A stretch of 64,000 nucleotides of DNA from Stomoxys calcitrans. Lineage: Eukaryota; Arthropoda; Insecta; Diptera; Muscidae. The stretch is from the NCBI RefSeq assembly GCF_963082655.1, contig NC_081555.1, forward strand, positions 28,133,266-28,197,265, in the 5' to 3' direction. The notes under the pieces were generated by a model that saw only the letters and a list, made by a program, of their open reading frames with translations, made no database searches and was not told the DNA's origin. Within the stretch, counting starts at the first letter, position 1. Each line of letters begins with the position of its first letter. Made by a program: the position numbers and the translations under genes. Shown one piece after another: positions 11,925-24,794 of the stretch.

Positions 11925-12877
11925 AAATCGGTTCATGTTTTGATATAGCTGGCATATAAACCGATCTTGGGTCAAGACTTCTTGAGTCTCTAGAGGGCGC
12001 AATTCATATCCGATTTTGCTAAAATTTTGCATATGTCGTTTTGGTATGACTTCCAATAAGTGCAAAATATGGTTCAAATCAGTTCATAACCTGATATAGC
12101 TGCGATATAAACCGATCTCCCCATTAGACTTCTTGAGCTTCTAGAGGGCGCAATTCATATCCGATTTGGTTGAAATTTCGCACATATCGTTAAGGAATGA
12201 CTTCCAATGACTGTGCCAAATATGGTTTAAATCAGTCAATAACCTGATATAGCTGCCATATAAACCGATCTCCCGATTAGACTTCTTGAGCTTCTAGAAG
12301 GCGCAATTCTTATCCAATTTGTTTGAAATTTTGTATATGTCGTTTTGGTATGACTTCCAAGAAGTGTACCAAGTATGGCTAAATCGGTTGATAACCTAAA
12401 ATAGCTGCTATATAAACCGATCTCCCAATTTGACTCTCTGAGCCACTGGAGGTCGAAATTATTGGGTTGCCCAAAAAGTAATTGCGGATTTTTTAAAAGA
12501 AAGTAAATGCATTTTTAATAAAACTTAAAATGAACTTTAATCAAATATACTTTTTTTATATTTTTTTCTAAAGCAAGCTAAAAGTAACAGCTGATAACTG
12601 ACAGAAGAAAGAATGCAATTACAGAGTCACAAGCTGTGAAAAAATTTGTCAACGCCGACTATATGAAAAATCCGCAATTACTTTTTGGGCAACCCAATAT
12701 TACTCGATTTGCCTGAAATTTTGGAGATGATGTTTTTCTACGAATTCTAAAAGCCAGTACAACTACGGTTCATAGCTTTTATTGTAAAAGTCATTCAAAG
12801 AACTTGACAAATGCGATCCAGGGTGGAGGGTATATAAGATTCGGCATGTCCGAATTTAGCACGCTTTTACGTGTTAT
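11925..12877. mobile_element. Helentron-like array (family A) with MITE insertion
   Basis: About three ~155 base units contain CTGATATAGCTGCCATATAA, CTAGAGGGCGCAATTC and TATCCGATTTGG. The element ends with GGTGGAGGGTATATAAGATTCGG and CTTTTACGTGTT at 12875, the family 3' signature. A MITE splits it at 12462-12697. Confidence 0.75.
12462..12697. mobile_element. Mariner-type MITE, copy 2 (236 bp)
   Basis: It has the same terminal inverted repeats as copy 1, with an intact TA on both sides, and lies in the opposite orientation to copy 1. Internal sequence is closely similar, so the two copies are fairly young. Confidence 0.88.
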
Positions 12878-12883
12878 AAATAT

Positions 12884-13085
12884 ATTGGAGGCCACCGTGG
12901 AGCAGAGGTTAGTATCTCCGCATATGACGCCGAACGCCTGGGTTCAAATCAAACAGCAGAAAAAATCTATCAGTGGTGGCGACATTTGTAAGGTATCCAG
13001 CTATGTTAAAACTTCTCTAAGAAAGTTGTCGTTGAGAGGCCTTATCTTACATAGCAATGGCCTTATCTTCCATAGCAAAAGAAGA
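12884..13085 (+). mobile_element. tRNA-derived SINE, copy 1 (diverged)
   Basis: It starts GGAGGCCACCGTGGAGCAGAGGTTAG with a weak A box, followed by a B box-like GGGTTCAAATC and a body with GGCGACATTTGTAAGGTA. It is diverged and 3' truncated compared with the copy at 15336. Confidence 0.7.
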
Positions 13086-14230
13086 TGAGATAAGAGAAAG
13101 CTGTTCAAAAGTTTGTATAAAACTACGGAGAACTAGCATACCTTTTTAAGAGGAGAAAATTATGGAAACTCGATGAAAAGACCACGTGGAGAAAGACATC
13201 TCGAGACTATATGTCAGACATTGGAGAAGGTGCCCAGAAGATCTTGGCTCTTGGAAATTCATCCTACATACGGCTGGTGGGACAAAAACTCTGCAATTGC
13301 CATCTAAGTAAGTAAATAATATAACTTCGCCTTTAACCTACCACCTTAGGCCTTCTACAAGGCCGGACAGGACATCATTTCCGCTTCTGGGATATTTAAA
13401 TTTTCATAAACAAATTATATGCATATATCACTTCACTTCCATATATCACAAAGAACTTAATATCCTCGAAAAAGAACACCAAGAGAATGGGGAACAATAT
13501 CACAATAAGGTGGTGTTATTGGCGCGAGTTCTCTTTTGTCTGGAACCTTAGAAGAGGGCGTTTGATATGGAAATGATCCCAATAACCAAATGGCAAACAA
13601 AGTCTTTCATTGTTATTTGTATTTTTTGTGTTTTTGGTTTTCTCCCTCGATTTATTTATTTAATTTTTTTTTTTCATTATGAAAGAATAAATGAAGGCAT
13701 ATCCTGGCTAATGGATGTTGATGACTGTTGATTGTGGCCCATGTGAGTGCAAGTGTGATGGGGTAGTAAAAGTCATTACAAACATGATGACAATGACAAT
13801 TTGTGGTGAATGGAGTTTTTTCGAGCCACTAAAGAGGCTAAGAATTTTACAAAAGCCAACAAAAGTGATGGCTGAGATTGATGTATGGGAGAGCTATAAC
13901 CACTGATATGATAATGAGATTGTAAGCAGTGTTTTTTTTTTAAATCTGTAGGGGCTGATTTTTAATTGTTCTTTGAAAAAGTGTTCAGTAAGCGTGGGAA
14001 GTTTTTTTGTGATCGTGCAATCCAATCGAGGGTGTCATCTATTTCATATCTTCACTTTTTTTTCTTGAATGCGTTAAAGAGGTCATGTGAAATGGCAAAT
14101 TCAAGTTGTCATAATATGGAAGGGACATGCAAACGTTCATTGTCCCTTATTCAGCAATTGCATGTAAAAGGAACAATTTTAACAGAATTCAGTTAAAAAC
14201 AAAAATTTTTCCTAGAAACAAAATTTTGAA
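13086..14230. other. Low-copy intergenic DNA
   Basis: Mostly AT-rich unique-looking sequence with poly-T tracts at about 13660 and 13930. I see no gene. Confidence 0.4.
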
Positions 14231-14235
14231 AAAAT

Positions 14236-15335
14236 CTTTTATATAAAAATCAATTTGTGTGTTCCTTTTAGACTCAAAAATCGCTGAACCGATTTTTTTT
14301 TAAATTTTCACAAATGGTGCATAATAATCCCGTTGTGAAAATAGGGTACTACATTTTTTGATATCTGAAGGGCGGAGGACCCTCCTCCTTAGCCTAATTT
14401 TCAGAAACGCCAGATCTCGGACATGGGTGGTGCGATTTAAGCGAAACTTTGTGTGCTCTCTTAAAGTAACCTAAAAACAAAAATTTTGTATCCAAATGGG
14501 ATGGAATGGGGTACCTAGGGGGGGCCGCCCCAAACCCTGCCAAATATGTAAATATTGGCCAATCACGACAATATGGGACTCAAATGAAAGATATTTAAGA
14601 GTAGAAAACGTATCTGATATCCAATTGTCGGACCAAGTGTTTGGGGGGACCAACCCAACCCCCAAAACACCCCTAAATCGGACATATATACCGACCATGG
14701 CAATATGAGACTCAAATGAAAGGTATTTGCAAGTAGAATACGAATTTGATACCCAAATCTGGGACCAATCTTCTGGGAATCAATCTCTTCCCCAAAACAC
14801 CCCCCTAACAGGTCTTATTTACAGATAATGGCAATATGGGACTCAAATAAAAGGTATTTGGGTGGAGAATTCCAAACTGATATCCAAATGTGGGACAAGT
14901 GTTTGGGGCGTCGCCACTCCACAAAATACCCCCAAAAGAGGACAAATTTACTACCATATAAATATGGGGCTCAAATTAAAAGTCTTTGGGGCACGAATCT
15001 GATATTAATATTCGGGAAAAAGTTTCTATGGGGCCACCCCATCTCCATAAAACCTTGCAAATAGGACGTTTTTGCTAACCATTGCAATATCGGGCTCAAT
15101 TTTGAAGTATTTTAGAATAGAACAAGAATCTGATATATTTGTTCAAGGCCAAGTCACTGAGTGGCCGCCACATCCCCCAAATCGGACTTGTTTGCCGACT
15201 ATGGAAATATGGGGCTCAAATGAAAGGTATTTAAGTGTAGATCACGAATGTGATTAGCAAACCTATTTGATATCCAATTATGAGGCCAATGATATTTGAG
15301 AGTAGAGCAACATGCTGGTATATTCTCAAGGCTAA
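14236..15335 (+). mobile_element. Helitron-like element with array (family B), 3' truncated
   Basis: It begins TCTTTTATATAAAAATCAAT followed by TTGTGTGTTCC and the CTGAACCGATTTTT motif. Degenerate units with ATATGGGACTCAAATGAAAG and GGACCAA follow. A SINE occupies its expected 3' end. No helicase coding is present. Confidence 0.65.
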
Positions 15336-15700
15336 GTGTTTGGAGGCCACAGTAGCGAAGAGGTTAGCATGTCCGCCTATGACGCTGAACGCCTGGGTTC
15401 GAATTCTGGCGAGACCATCAATAAAATTTTCAGCGATGGTTTTTCTCTCCTAATGCTGGCAACATTTGTGAGGTACTATGCCATGTAAAACTTCTCTCCA
15501 AAGAGATGTCGCACTGCGGCAGGCCGTTCGGACTCGGCTATAGAAAGGAGCTTAAAACTTGAATCGGACAGCACTCATTGATATGTAAGAAGTTTGCCCC
15601 TGTTCCTTAGTGGATTGTTCATGGGCAAAATTTGCATTTGCAAGTCCATAGTGATGGGACTGGTTAATATCCGCAACCTCTTTTCAACCTTACCTAACAA
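15336..15700 (+). mobile_element. tRNA-derived SINE, copy 2 (best preserved)
   Basis: The head carries an A box (GTAGCGAAGAGGTTAGCATG) and a near-consensus B box (GGGTTCGAATTC), the internal RNA polymerase III promoter. The body has CTATGCCATG, GTCGCACTGCGGCA and TTCGGACTCGGCTATA. A 3' part with CCCCTGTTCCTTAGTGGA is present. Other copies are at 12884, 25517, 39237, 39541 and, reversed, 19005 and 41205. Confidence 0.85.
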
Positions 15701-15734
15701 AATATTCTGGGAAAATTCAATTTAGACCAAAAAC

Positions 15735-16190
15735 TTTTTATACCCAACACCATAGGATTCCGTTTGTAACACCTCGAAATATTCGTCTAAGACACCATAT
15801 AGTATATATATTCTTGATCGTCTCCGTCTGTCCGTCTGTGGAAATCACGATAGCGGGCGAACACGTGAAGCTACCCGCTTGATTGTAGGTCGTTGATACT
15901 TTATATTGATGTAGGTCGTTGGGGATTGCAAATGGGTCATATGGTTCAGATTTGCATAAAGCCCCCTTATAAACCGATATCCCAATTTGACTTCTCAAGC
16001 ACCTGGAAGCCGCAATTTTTGTCCGATTTGGCTGAAATTTTGCACATAGTATTCTGTTATGACTCCCAACAACTGTGCGTAGTACGGTCCAAATCGGTCT
16101 ATAACCAGATATAGCTCCAATTTTTTAGCCGATTCCATGGTGGTGGATACCCAAGTTTCGGGCCAGCCGAACTAAGCACGCTTTTAATTG
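15735..16190. mobile_element. Short Helentron-like element, family A
   Basis: It starts TTTTTATACCCAACACCATAGG, continues with GTCTGTCCGTCTGTGGAAATC and a single-plus repeat unit, and ends CCGAACTAAGCACGCTTTTAATTGTT. Both family ends are present around only about one and a half internal units. Confidence 0.75.
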
Positions 16191-16429
16191 TTTTTAATAA
16201 TATTTTACAAAATTTTTTGTCGTGATTTTTCAAACATATTTCAACTTGAGATCATATTTAATGCCTTCTATTCATGGGGAGCAATAGAACAGCCTAGCAA
16301 AGAACTTATAAAAGTTAGCCAAGTGTGTGCTGTTGTCAAAACACTTTGACTGGTATGGTGGATCGTGTTTTCTGATATGCCATGTAACTTCATCAGCACT
16401 TTTGTCAAATTTATTAAGGTGCTCTACAT

Positions 16430-16852
16430 ACCCAACGACTATTGAGTACGATGTAGAGCACGCTTTTATTTTGAAACTGGATTCAATAAAATTTTAACAA
16501 AAATGTCTATGAAAATAAAATGTTGATAAAATTTCCAAAACACTTCATGCCAAATTTCAGCCAAATCGGACGAAAATGGCGGCTTCCAGGGGCTCAAGAA
16601 GTCAAATCGGGAGATCGGTTTATATAGGAGCTCTATCTAAATCTGAACCGATATGACCCATTTGCAACCCCCAGTTTATTTAGTATCTGTGCGAAATTTC
16701 AAGCGGCTAGCTTTACGCGTTCAACCTCTATCGTGATTTCGACAGACGGACGGACAAACCGACATGGCTATATCGACTCAGAATATTTCGAGGTGTTGCG
16801 AACGGAATGACTAGATTAGTATACCCCCATCCTATGGTGGTGGGTATAAAAA
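16430..16852. mobile_element. Helentron-like element, family A, reverse orientation
   Basis: It contains AAATTTCAGCCAAATCGGAC, TATATAGGAGCTCTATC, CAGACGGACGGACAAACCGA and the terminal CCCCCATCCTATGGTGGTGGGTATAAAAA. It is the reverse complement of the element just upstream. Confidence 0.7.
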
Positions 16853-17789
16853 TGAAATTGTTGCTCTTTGTTTGTTTGTGTGTTTGTCTATTCCTTACAG
16901 ACTCAGAAACGGCTGAACCGATTTTTACGAAACTGTTACAGATGGTAGAGCTTGACCCCCGATGAAAATAGGGTACTATACATTTATTTGATAACCGAAA
17001 GGAGGGGGAATCCTCCCCCTTACCACCATTTTCAAAAACGTCAGATCTCGGAGATGGGTGCACGGAAATTTTGTATGCCGCCGTATGGTAGCCCAAAAAC
17101 ATGAAATTTGTATAAAATTTTGAGGTCAAATAACATGGGGGGACGCCCCATCCCGAAACCCACCCAAACGGACCTGTTTATCGATTGGCTCAATATGAGT
17201 ATCAAATGAAATGTATTTAAGAGTAGAGTTCGAACTTGGCATTAAAATGTCACCCTAATTGTCGGGGAGTTCCCCCACCCCCAAAAACCCAACAGGACAC
17301 TTTTACCGCCTTGGTCAATATGGGTATCAAATGAGAGGTATTTAAGAGTAGAGTACGTACTTGGCACAAAACTGTCATCTCAAGTTTCGGAAGGATTCCC
17401 CACCTCCAAAAAACTCCACCCAACTGGGCACTTTTACCGCTCTGGGCGATGTGGGTATCAAATAAAAGGTATTTAAAATCTGAGGGCCCTCCCCACCCCC
17501 CAAAAACCACCCAGCAGGACAAATTTACCGATTGGGACAATATGGATATCAAATGATAGGTATTCAAAAGTGGAGTAAAATGCAGGTGTAAATTTTTATT
17601 CCTTGGTGTCTGAGGCGACCCCCTCCCCTATGCACCATAGTGTAGGACATATTTTTTGATTGGAACAATATAGATATCAAGTGAAAGGTATTTAAAAGTT
17701 GAGTACACATCTTTTATAAGAATTTGGCCCAATGTGTCTAAAATAAGAGAGTGAAAGAAGACGCAGCCGAGCGGGCCCTGTCCAGCTAG
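16845..17789 (+). mobile_element. Helitron-like element (family B) with CTAG 3' end
   Basis: Its 5' region reads TATAAAAATGAAATTGTTGC then TTTGTTTGTGTG. Units of roughly 110 bases carry GGGTATCAAATGAAAGGTAT. The 3' end reads GCAGCCGAGCGGGCCCTG then TCCAGCTAG before T at 17790. A CTRR terminus before T, preceded by a GC-rich stem region, is the canonical Helitron 3' end. It is non-autonomous. Confidence 0.7.
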
Positions 17790-19155
17790 TTATATATAAA
17801 ATTAAAAAAAAATAGTTTGACAAAATATTTTATATGATATCAGAAGGGGAGCGGACTCTCCCCCTTATGCCAAAAATTCCACCCAAAATCAAAAGTTGGC
17901 CGATAGACACAATATGGGTATCAAATGAAAGATATTGAAAAGTAGAATACGAATATGGTATTAAAATTTGGGTCAAAGAACCCAACGGGCCGCCCAAACC
18001 CCAAACCCCCCCAAACAGACATAATGGACGTTCATGTCAATATGGGGCTCAAATGAAAGGTATTCGGAAGTGGATTACAAATCTGGCATACAAAATCAGA
18101 ACGAAGTATAGGCGGTCACCTAACCACACAAAAAAGCCCCAAATGGACATATGACACATCTTGACTATATGGGACTTGGTTTGTTTGTTTGTTCCGTAGA
18201 ACCGAAATTGGCTGAACAGATTTTCTTAAAATTTTCATAGATTAGTCTGGAAGGAAACATAGGCTACATAATTTTTTGATATCGGATGGGGGCGGACCCT
18301 CCCCCTTAACTCAAAAACGCCACCCAAAACCAAATGTGGGCCGATAGACACAATATGGGTTTTAAATGAGGGGTATTGGAGACTAGAAAACGAATATCGT
18401 ATCAAAATTTGGGTCCAAAACCCCAGCGGTCCGCCCCAACCCCAAAACTCCTCTAAACAGATATATTCAACATTCATATCAATATGGGACTCAAACGAAA
18501 AGTATTCGGCAGTAGAATACAAATATGGCACAAAAAATTAGGACCAAGTAATGAGAGGTCGGCTCACCCCCAAATACACCCAAATGGGCATATTAGCCGA
18601 CCATGGCTTTATGAGACACAAATGAAAGGTATTTGGATGTAGATTACGAAAATGACATTAAAATTTGCGTTCAAGTCTAGGTAGCGCTTTTCCTCCTAAA
18701 AATATGTAAATTAACCCATTATGATAATATGGGACTCAAATAAAAGGTATTTGAGAGCAGGAAACGAATTTGATACCCAATTTTGGAGCCAAGTCTTTGG
18801 GGATATGCTCTATATAAACATAATAATGGATGCATGGTATCTCGGTACCATTGGGTACCTTAATACCCCATTTTGGAACCAAGTCTTTAAGTCTTTAGGG
18901 ATACGCTCTATATAAACATAACCATTTATGGCATGGTACCTCGCAAATGTCTCCAACATAAAGAGGGGATAACCACCTCTTTATATTTTTTTCCGATGTA
19001 CTTGCCAGGATTCAAACGCAGGCGTTCAGCGTCATAGGCAGACATAGGTTACAGTGACATGAATTTGATATCCACATTCAAGGTGAAGTGTCCCCACCCT
19101 AAAAAGATATTAGAGCGTTAAAGAAGGCGCAGCGGAGCGGATCCGGTTCGGCTAA
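17790..19155 (+). mobile_element. Second Helitron-like element (family B), nested
   Basis: Arrays of GGGACTCAAATGAAAGGTAT-type units surround an internal TTTGTTTGTTTGTTCCGTAG start at about 18180. This suggests two fused copies. The 3' end reads GCAGCGGAGCGGATCCGGTT then CGGCTAA at 19155. A reversed SINE fragment is inserted at 19005-19065. Confidence 0.6.
19005..19065 (-). mobile_element. SINE head fragment
   Basis: The minus strand reads ATGTCTGCCTATGACGCTGA then ACGCCTGCGTTTGAATCCTG, the A-to-B box region of the SINE family at 15336, with no body attached. Confidence 0.65.
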
Positions 19156-19159
19156 TTTT

Positions 19160-20040
19160 CTTAAAAAAAAAAAATTCTTTTTAAGAAAACTTTTAAAATA
19201 TTAGCTTGAAATTTCAAACAGAATTTTCACAAAAATTTCTTTAGAAACTAAATTTTGAGAAAATATTTTCTTTAAAAATTATATTCTAGCACAATTTCCT
19301 TCACAATTAAAATGTTGCCAAATTATCTTTAGAAATAAAATATTCTTCCATTTGATTGGTTTTGATTTTGATTTGTTCTAGTTGTTATCTTTCTTCTCAA
19401 ACATTTCCTATGAATCGACCAATGGGCTGACTTTTGGTTACCGCCCCTTGGGTGGAGTTACGTCGAAACATTTGATCTGATAAAGAAACCCAAGTGATAA
19501 GAGTTTTGGCCTAATAATGGCAACGAATTTCCATTAAAATAAATATTTGGTGATAACGATAAGAGTTTGTCGCTAGAAGAATGAATAAACGCATACTTCA
19601 GTGAATAGCGAGAAAATGATAAGAACGCTTTTTCTAACCCAATTACGTGCCACCTTAATCGGGAACTTATTTGAATCGACTGGATGGGTTGAATTAGAAA
19701 CAGGGGAGTGGCTTTGCATTTGAATTGCTGATAGAAGAAACCCAAATCGATTGAGCACTGCAAATAAATGGAAATAAAATCAATAACTATAGTTTTTTTT
19801 TTAATTAAAAACATTTTAGGGAAAATTTCATTTTTGTAGAAAATGTTCTTAAAATTGTTTTCTTTGGTGGAAAAATTTTATTTCGGTAGATGAATTAAAA
19901 AAAAAGACTAATCAAAATGTTATTTCTATAAAAAAAAATTCTATACAAAATTTTGTTATATTATTTTTATTAAAATTACATTTGTATAAAAAGTTTTGTG
20001 AAATTTTTTTCGACATTTTTCTATGAAAAATTTTCTCTAA
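19160..20040. other. AT-rich intergenic DNA
   Basis: Degenerate short AAATTTTGxxAAAAT-like strings occur repeatedly, with no array of fixed period. I see no gene. Confidence 0.4.
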
Positions 20041-20044
20041 AAAA

Positions 20045-22145
20045 TAATGGATACGAATTGTTATTCTATTGGAGCTATATCAAGTTCTAGTCCGATTCGG
20101 ACCATTAATGGATAGATTGTTGAAAAACGTAGCAGAAGTCATTGGGTAATATTTCAGTCCATTCTGATAAGAATTGCAACTTGTATGGGTTCAAGAAGCA
20201 TAATCGGGTTTATATGAGAGCTGTATTAGGTTATTTATCGGTACAGACCATATTGGACACGTATGTTGAAGGTCATGGGAGAAGCCGTTGTACAAAATAT
20301 CATCCAAATCAAATAAGAATTGCGCCCTCTAGATGCTTAAGAAGTCAAGATCCCAGATAGGTTTATGTGGCAGCTATATCAGGTTACGTATCGATTTGAA
20401 CCATACTAAGCACAGTTTCTAGAAATCATAACAAAACACTTCATGCAAAACTTCAGCCAAATCGGATAAAAATTGCGCCCTCTAGAGGCCTAAGAAGTCA
20501 AGATCCCAGATCGGATCGGTTTATATGGCAGTTATATCAGGTTATAGACCGATTTAAACCATACTTAACACACTTATAAGAAGTCATAATAGAATACTAT
20601 ATGAAAAAATTCAGCCAAATAGGATAAGTATTACGCCCTCTAGTGGCTCAAGAAGTCAAGATCCCAGATCGGTTTATATGGCAACTATATCAGATTATTT
20701 ACCGATTCGAACCATATTTAGCATAGTTGGAAGTCATAACAAAACACCTCATGCAAAATTTCAGCCAAATCGGATGAAAATTGGGAACTTTTGTGGCTCA
20801 AGAAGTCAAGATCCCAGATCGGTTTATGTGGCAACTATATCAGGTTATAGACCGAATTAAACCATACTTAGCGCACTTTTAAGAAATCATAATAGAACAC
20901 TATATGAAAAAATTCAGCCAAATAGGATAAGTATTACGCCCTCTAGTGGCTCAAGAAGTCAAGATCGGTTTATATGGCAACTACTTCAGGTTATTTACTA
21001 TTTAAACCATATTTAGGCATAGTAGTTGGAAGTCATAACAAAACACCTCATGCAAAATTTCAGTCACATCGGATGGGTATTGGGAACTTTTGTGGCTCAA
21101 GAAGTCAAGAGCCAAGACCGGTATATATGGCAAAACGTGAACCGATATGGCCAATTTACAATTCCAACCGACCTACACCAATAATACTCCTTAGAAAGTT
21201 ACTTGGCCAGCAACTGTACCAAGTACCGACGAAATCGGTCAAGAACCAGACATAGCTCCTATATAACCCGATTTCCCGATTTGACTTCTTGAGCCCCTGG
21301 AAGCCGCACTTGTTATCCGATTTGGCTGAGATTATGCGCATAGTGTTCTGATATGATTTTCAACAACTGTGCTAAGTACGGTCCAAATCGGTCTATAATC
21401 TGATATAGCTCCCATATAAACCGAATTTCTGATTTGACTTATTGATCCACTGGAAGCCTCAATTTTCATCCAATTAGGCTGAAATTCGCATGTGGTGTTC
21501 TTTTATGATTTTCAGCAACTGTGCGAAGTACCGTCGAAAAAGGTCAAGAACCTGATATAGCTCCCATATAAACCGATCTCCCGATTTGACTTCTTGAGCC
21601 CTAGAAGTCTCAATTTTCATCCGATTTAGCTGAAATTTTGCACATCGTGTTCTGTTATGGCTTCCTACAACTGTGCTAAGTACGGTCCATATCGGTCAAG
21701 AACCTGATATAGCTCCCATATAAACCGATCTCCCGATTTGACATCTTGAGCCCCTAGAAGTCTCAATTTTCATTTGATTCGGCTAAAAATTTGCACATAA
21801 TGTTCTGTTTTGACTTCAGACAACTGAGTTAAGTACGGTTTGAATCGGTCTATAACCTGATATAGCTCCCATGTAAACCGATCTCCCGATTTAACTTCCT
21901 GAGCTTCGGGAGCCGCAATTTTTATCCGATTTGGCTGAAATTGAGCATGTAGTGTTGTGTTATGGTTCCTTACAACTGTGCTAAGTACGGTCCAAATCCG
22001 TCAAGACATGATATAGCTCCCATATAAACCGGTCGCCCGATTTGATGTCTTGAGCCCTTACAAGCCGCGACTTTTATCCGATTTGGCTGAAATTTTATGT
22101 TATGACTCTCTACAACTGTGCCAAGTTCGGTCCAAATCGGTCTGA
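20045..22145. repeat. Two family A arrays head to head
   Basis: Bases 20045-21180 hold about seven units in one orientation (CAGCCAAATCGGATAA, GCGCCCTCTAG, AAGAAGTCAAGATCCCAGAT). From about 21235 to 22145 about six units run in the opposite orientation (CCCATATAAACCGATCTCCC, CCGATTTGGCTGAAATTTTG). Unit length is about 155 bases. Clear element ends are absent, so this is either two truncated elements or an inversion. Confidence 0.75.
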
Positions 22146-22147
22146 CG

Positions 22148-22195
22148 GACATTCTTTCTGTGGCAAATTACACTTTTTGCCACATAGAGAATGTC
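22148..22195. repeat. Imperfect hairpin (20-bp arms)
   Basis: Arms 22148-22167 (GACATTCTTTCTGTGGCAAA) and 22176-22195 pair at 18 of 20 positions around an 8-base loop. It marks the end of the array at 22145. Confidence 0.8.
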
Positions 22196-23720
22196 TGTCA
22201 TTACACAAAAATACATGCATTGGGAAAAAGTATAGCTAATAGACAGGGTTGTCGAGCGTGGTTAATGTGGTAATTGTATCATAGATGCGTTTTCGCTATA
22301 CGATTCAAATACAAGCCATCACACTTAATATGGTTGAAGAGTCTTCTAACCAAAGACGAAACGCGCCCCATAGTGGTTGGTGTGTGTTGCTATCTTTGGC
22401 TTTCCTTTTCCATTTGCATCTCCGTTCGTTGAGCTCCTCTCGAAAGAGAAACAAACAAAAATTAAAAATTTCCAACATTAAATTCTAAATTTCTTATTTG
22501 CCTTAATGGAATCTTAAAACATAATCGCATTATTAACCCTTTAACAGCGTGACAACAAATTAATCCCTCCCTTGTAACAACAAAAACTACATTACAGTGG
22601 AAAAGAAGCACACTTTATTAAGCCTTTCCTTTATTCCGGTTCTACTCATGGGGATTTAATATACAATTGAAGAACAGAACAAATTTCCCCTCCTACATTA
22701 ACACAAAGACATTTTACAACTTCCGTCAGGAGATGACAAAAGAAAACGGACAAAATTTCGAAACACACACACATAAAACCTGAAAGAGAATGCAAGAGGT
22801 GGAAAGAAGATGTCTTTAAAAAAACTGAAGAAGAACAAATCATTTCCTATGCCGACAAACGACAATGTCCGGAAAGGCTAGCTGCCAGAAAGAAGAAAAC
22901 CACTTTTTTATATGCTCAGAAAAACTTCACAGAGAATTGGAACACAAAAGATTGATTTTCCGACAAAATACATATAAAAATCAATAAGGGAAGCTAAAAA
23001 AAACTGACATGAAGACGAAGAAGACAGACAACCTCCCAACCAGCTACAATTGATTTTAAGACATAATGCTGACTTGCAGATCATTTTAAGATTTATGAGT
23101 AAAGAGTCGAACACTATGAAGGACATATTAGGTATTTGGGTGTAGAGTATGAATCTAATATGAAAAATATGTGGGGCCTACCACCCGTAAAAGCCATCGA
23201 GCAAACAGGTCTTCCTATCAGAGATTATAGTACGTTGCAGTAGAGTAGGAATTTCATAACATCAAGTTGGTCCAACTGTCCGAGGTCATATCCCAACCCA
23301 TTAAATATCTTCAAACGAAAATGTAGATGGCTCAAGACACTATGGGATCCAAATAAAAGTTGTGTGGAAGTGAAATATGAATATAACATCCAAAATTGAG
23401 CGGAAGTGTCTAGAGAGCTATTCACCTTAAAAAAAAACCCTTGAGCTGTCTGAAAGCCAAATACCGAACTTTAGTAAAAGAAAAGTTAGGAAGCAAAGTA
23501 TGTCAGAGCAGGATCACCTTAAAAATCATCCGAGATAAATATTGTACAATTTTGATTGATTTTTCGAAAGATTTTGATTGAAGAGGTTGCGAACGATGCT
23601 GTAATAGGGAACAAGGGGCCTAATCACTCCAGGACATTAAAAATGTTTTTTAATGTTATTAAAAACAAGTGTTTTCTGGTAAGCTGCCCCGCGCAGGCAG
23701 CAGAGATACATTTCAGACTA
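22196..23720. other. Low-copy DNA with a family B Helitron trace
   Basis: Mostly AT-rich DNA with no gene. Around 23125-23460 are diverged units with AGGTATTTGGGTGTAGAGTA, like the Helitron-like arrays. I found no coding motif. Confidence 0.4.
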
Positions 23721-23721
23721 A

Positions 23722-24790
23722 AACAAGTAAAAAGACGTTAAGTTCGGCCGGCCCGAACTTTGGTTACCCACCACCTCGAGAATATATGTAAACCACCTTT
23801 CATTATAATCCGATGAAAAATGCAGAATTTATCGAAATATGGTTCGATTTGGACCCAATTCGACACAGATATTGAGAGATCTAATTAGTAAAAGTCGTTG
23901 TTAAATTTTGGACAATATAGGTTTTTTGGTAGCCCTATCGAAATATAGACCGATCTGAACCATATACGACACGAATGTCGAAAAGCGAAATCGGATTATG
24001 AATGTGCTTTTTATGGGGCCAAGACTTCAAATCGTGAGATCGGTCTATATGGCAGCTATTTCCAAATCTGGACTGATCTAAGCCAAATGGAAGGGGGATG
24101 TCAAAGAGCCTAACACAACTCACTGTCCCAAATTTCGGCGACAACGGACAATAAATGCGCATTTTACGGGCCTAAGACCTTAAATCGAGAGTTCGGTCTA
24201 TATGACAGCTACATCCAAATCTGGACCGATCTGTGCCATATTGCAGAAGTGTGTCGAGGGACTTATCTTAACATCGGACAATAAATGCGCCTTATGGGGG
24301 GCCAAGACCATAAATCGAGAGATCGGTCTATATGGCAGCTATATCTGGACCGATCTGTGCCATATTGCAGAAAGATGTTGAGGGGCCCAACACAACTCAC
24401 TGTCCCAAATTTCGGCGACATCGTATAATAAATGCGCCTTTTATGGGCCTAAGACCTTAAATCGAGGGATCGGTCTATATGGAAGCTATATCCAAAGCTG
24501 GACAGATCTGTGCCATATTGCAGAAAGATGTTGAGGGGCCCAACACAACTCACTGTCCTAAATTTTCTGCAAAATCGGATAATAAATGTGGCTTTTATGG
24601 ACCCAAAACCTTAAATCGAGGGATCGGTCTATATGGCAGCTATATCCAAATCTGGACCGAACTGATCCACATTGAAGAGATGTCGACTGGCCTAACACAA
24701 CTCTCTGTCCCGAATTTCAGTAAAATCATATAATAAATGTGGCTTTTATAGGTCTAAGACCCTAAATCTTCGGATCGGTCTATATGGGGG
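23722..24790. mobile_element. Helentron-like element, family A2, interrupted
   Basis: It begins AACAAGTAAAAAGACGTTAAG then TTCGGCCGGCCCGAACTTTGG. About six ~153 base units with TCTATATGGCAGCTATATCC, CACTGTCCCAAATTTC and GGCTTTTATGG follow. It stops abruptly at 24790 where a retrotransposon fragment begins. Confidence 0.75.
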
Positions 24791-24794
24791 CTAT

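Noticed and set aside
22646..23126. Two minus-strand frames rich in hydrophobic residues
   Set aside because: Low-complexity AT-rich DNA with no splice support or domain; hydrophobicity follows from base composition.
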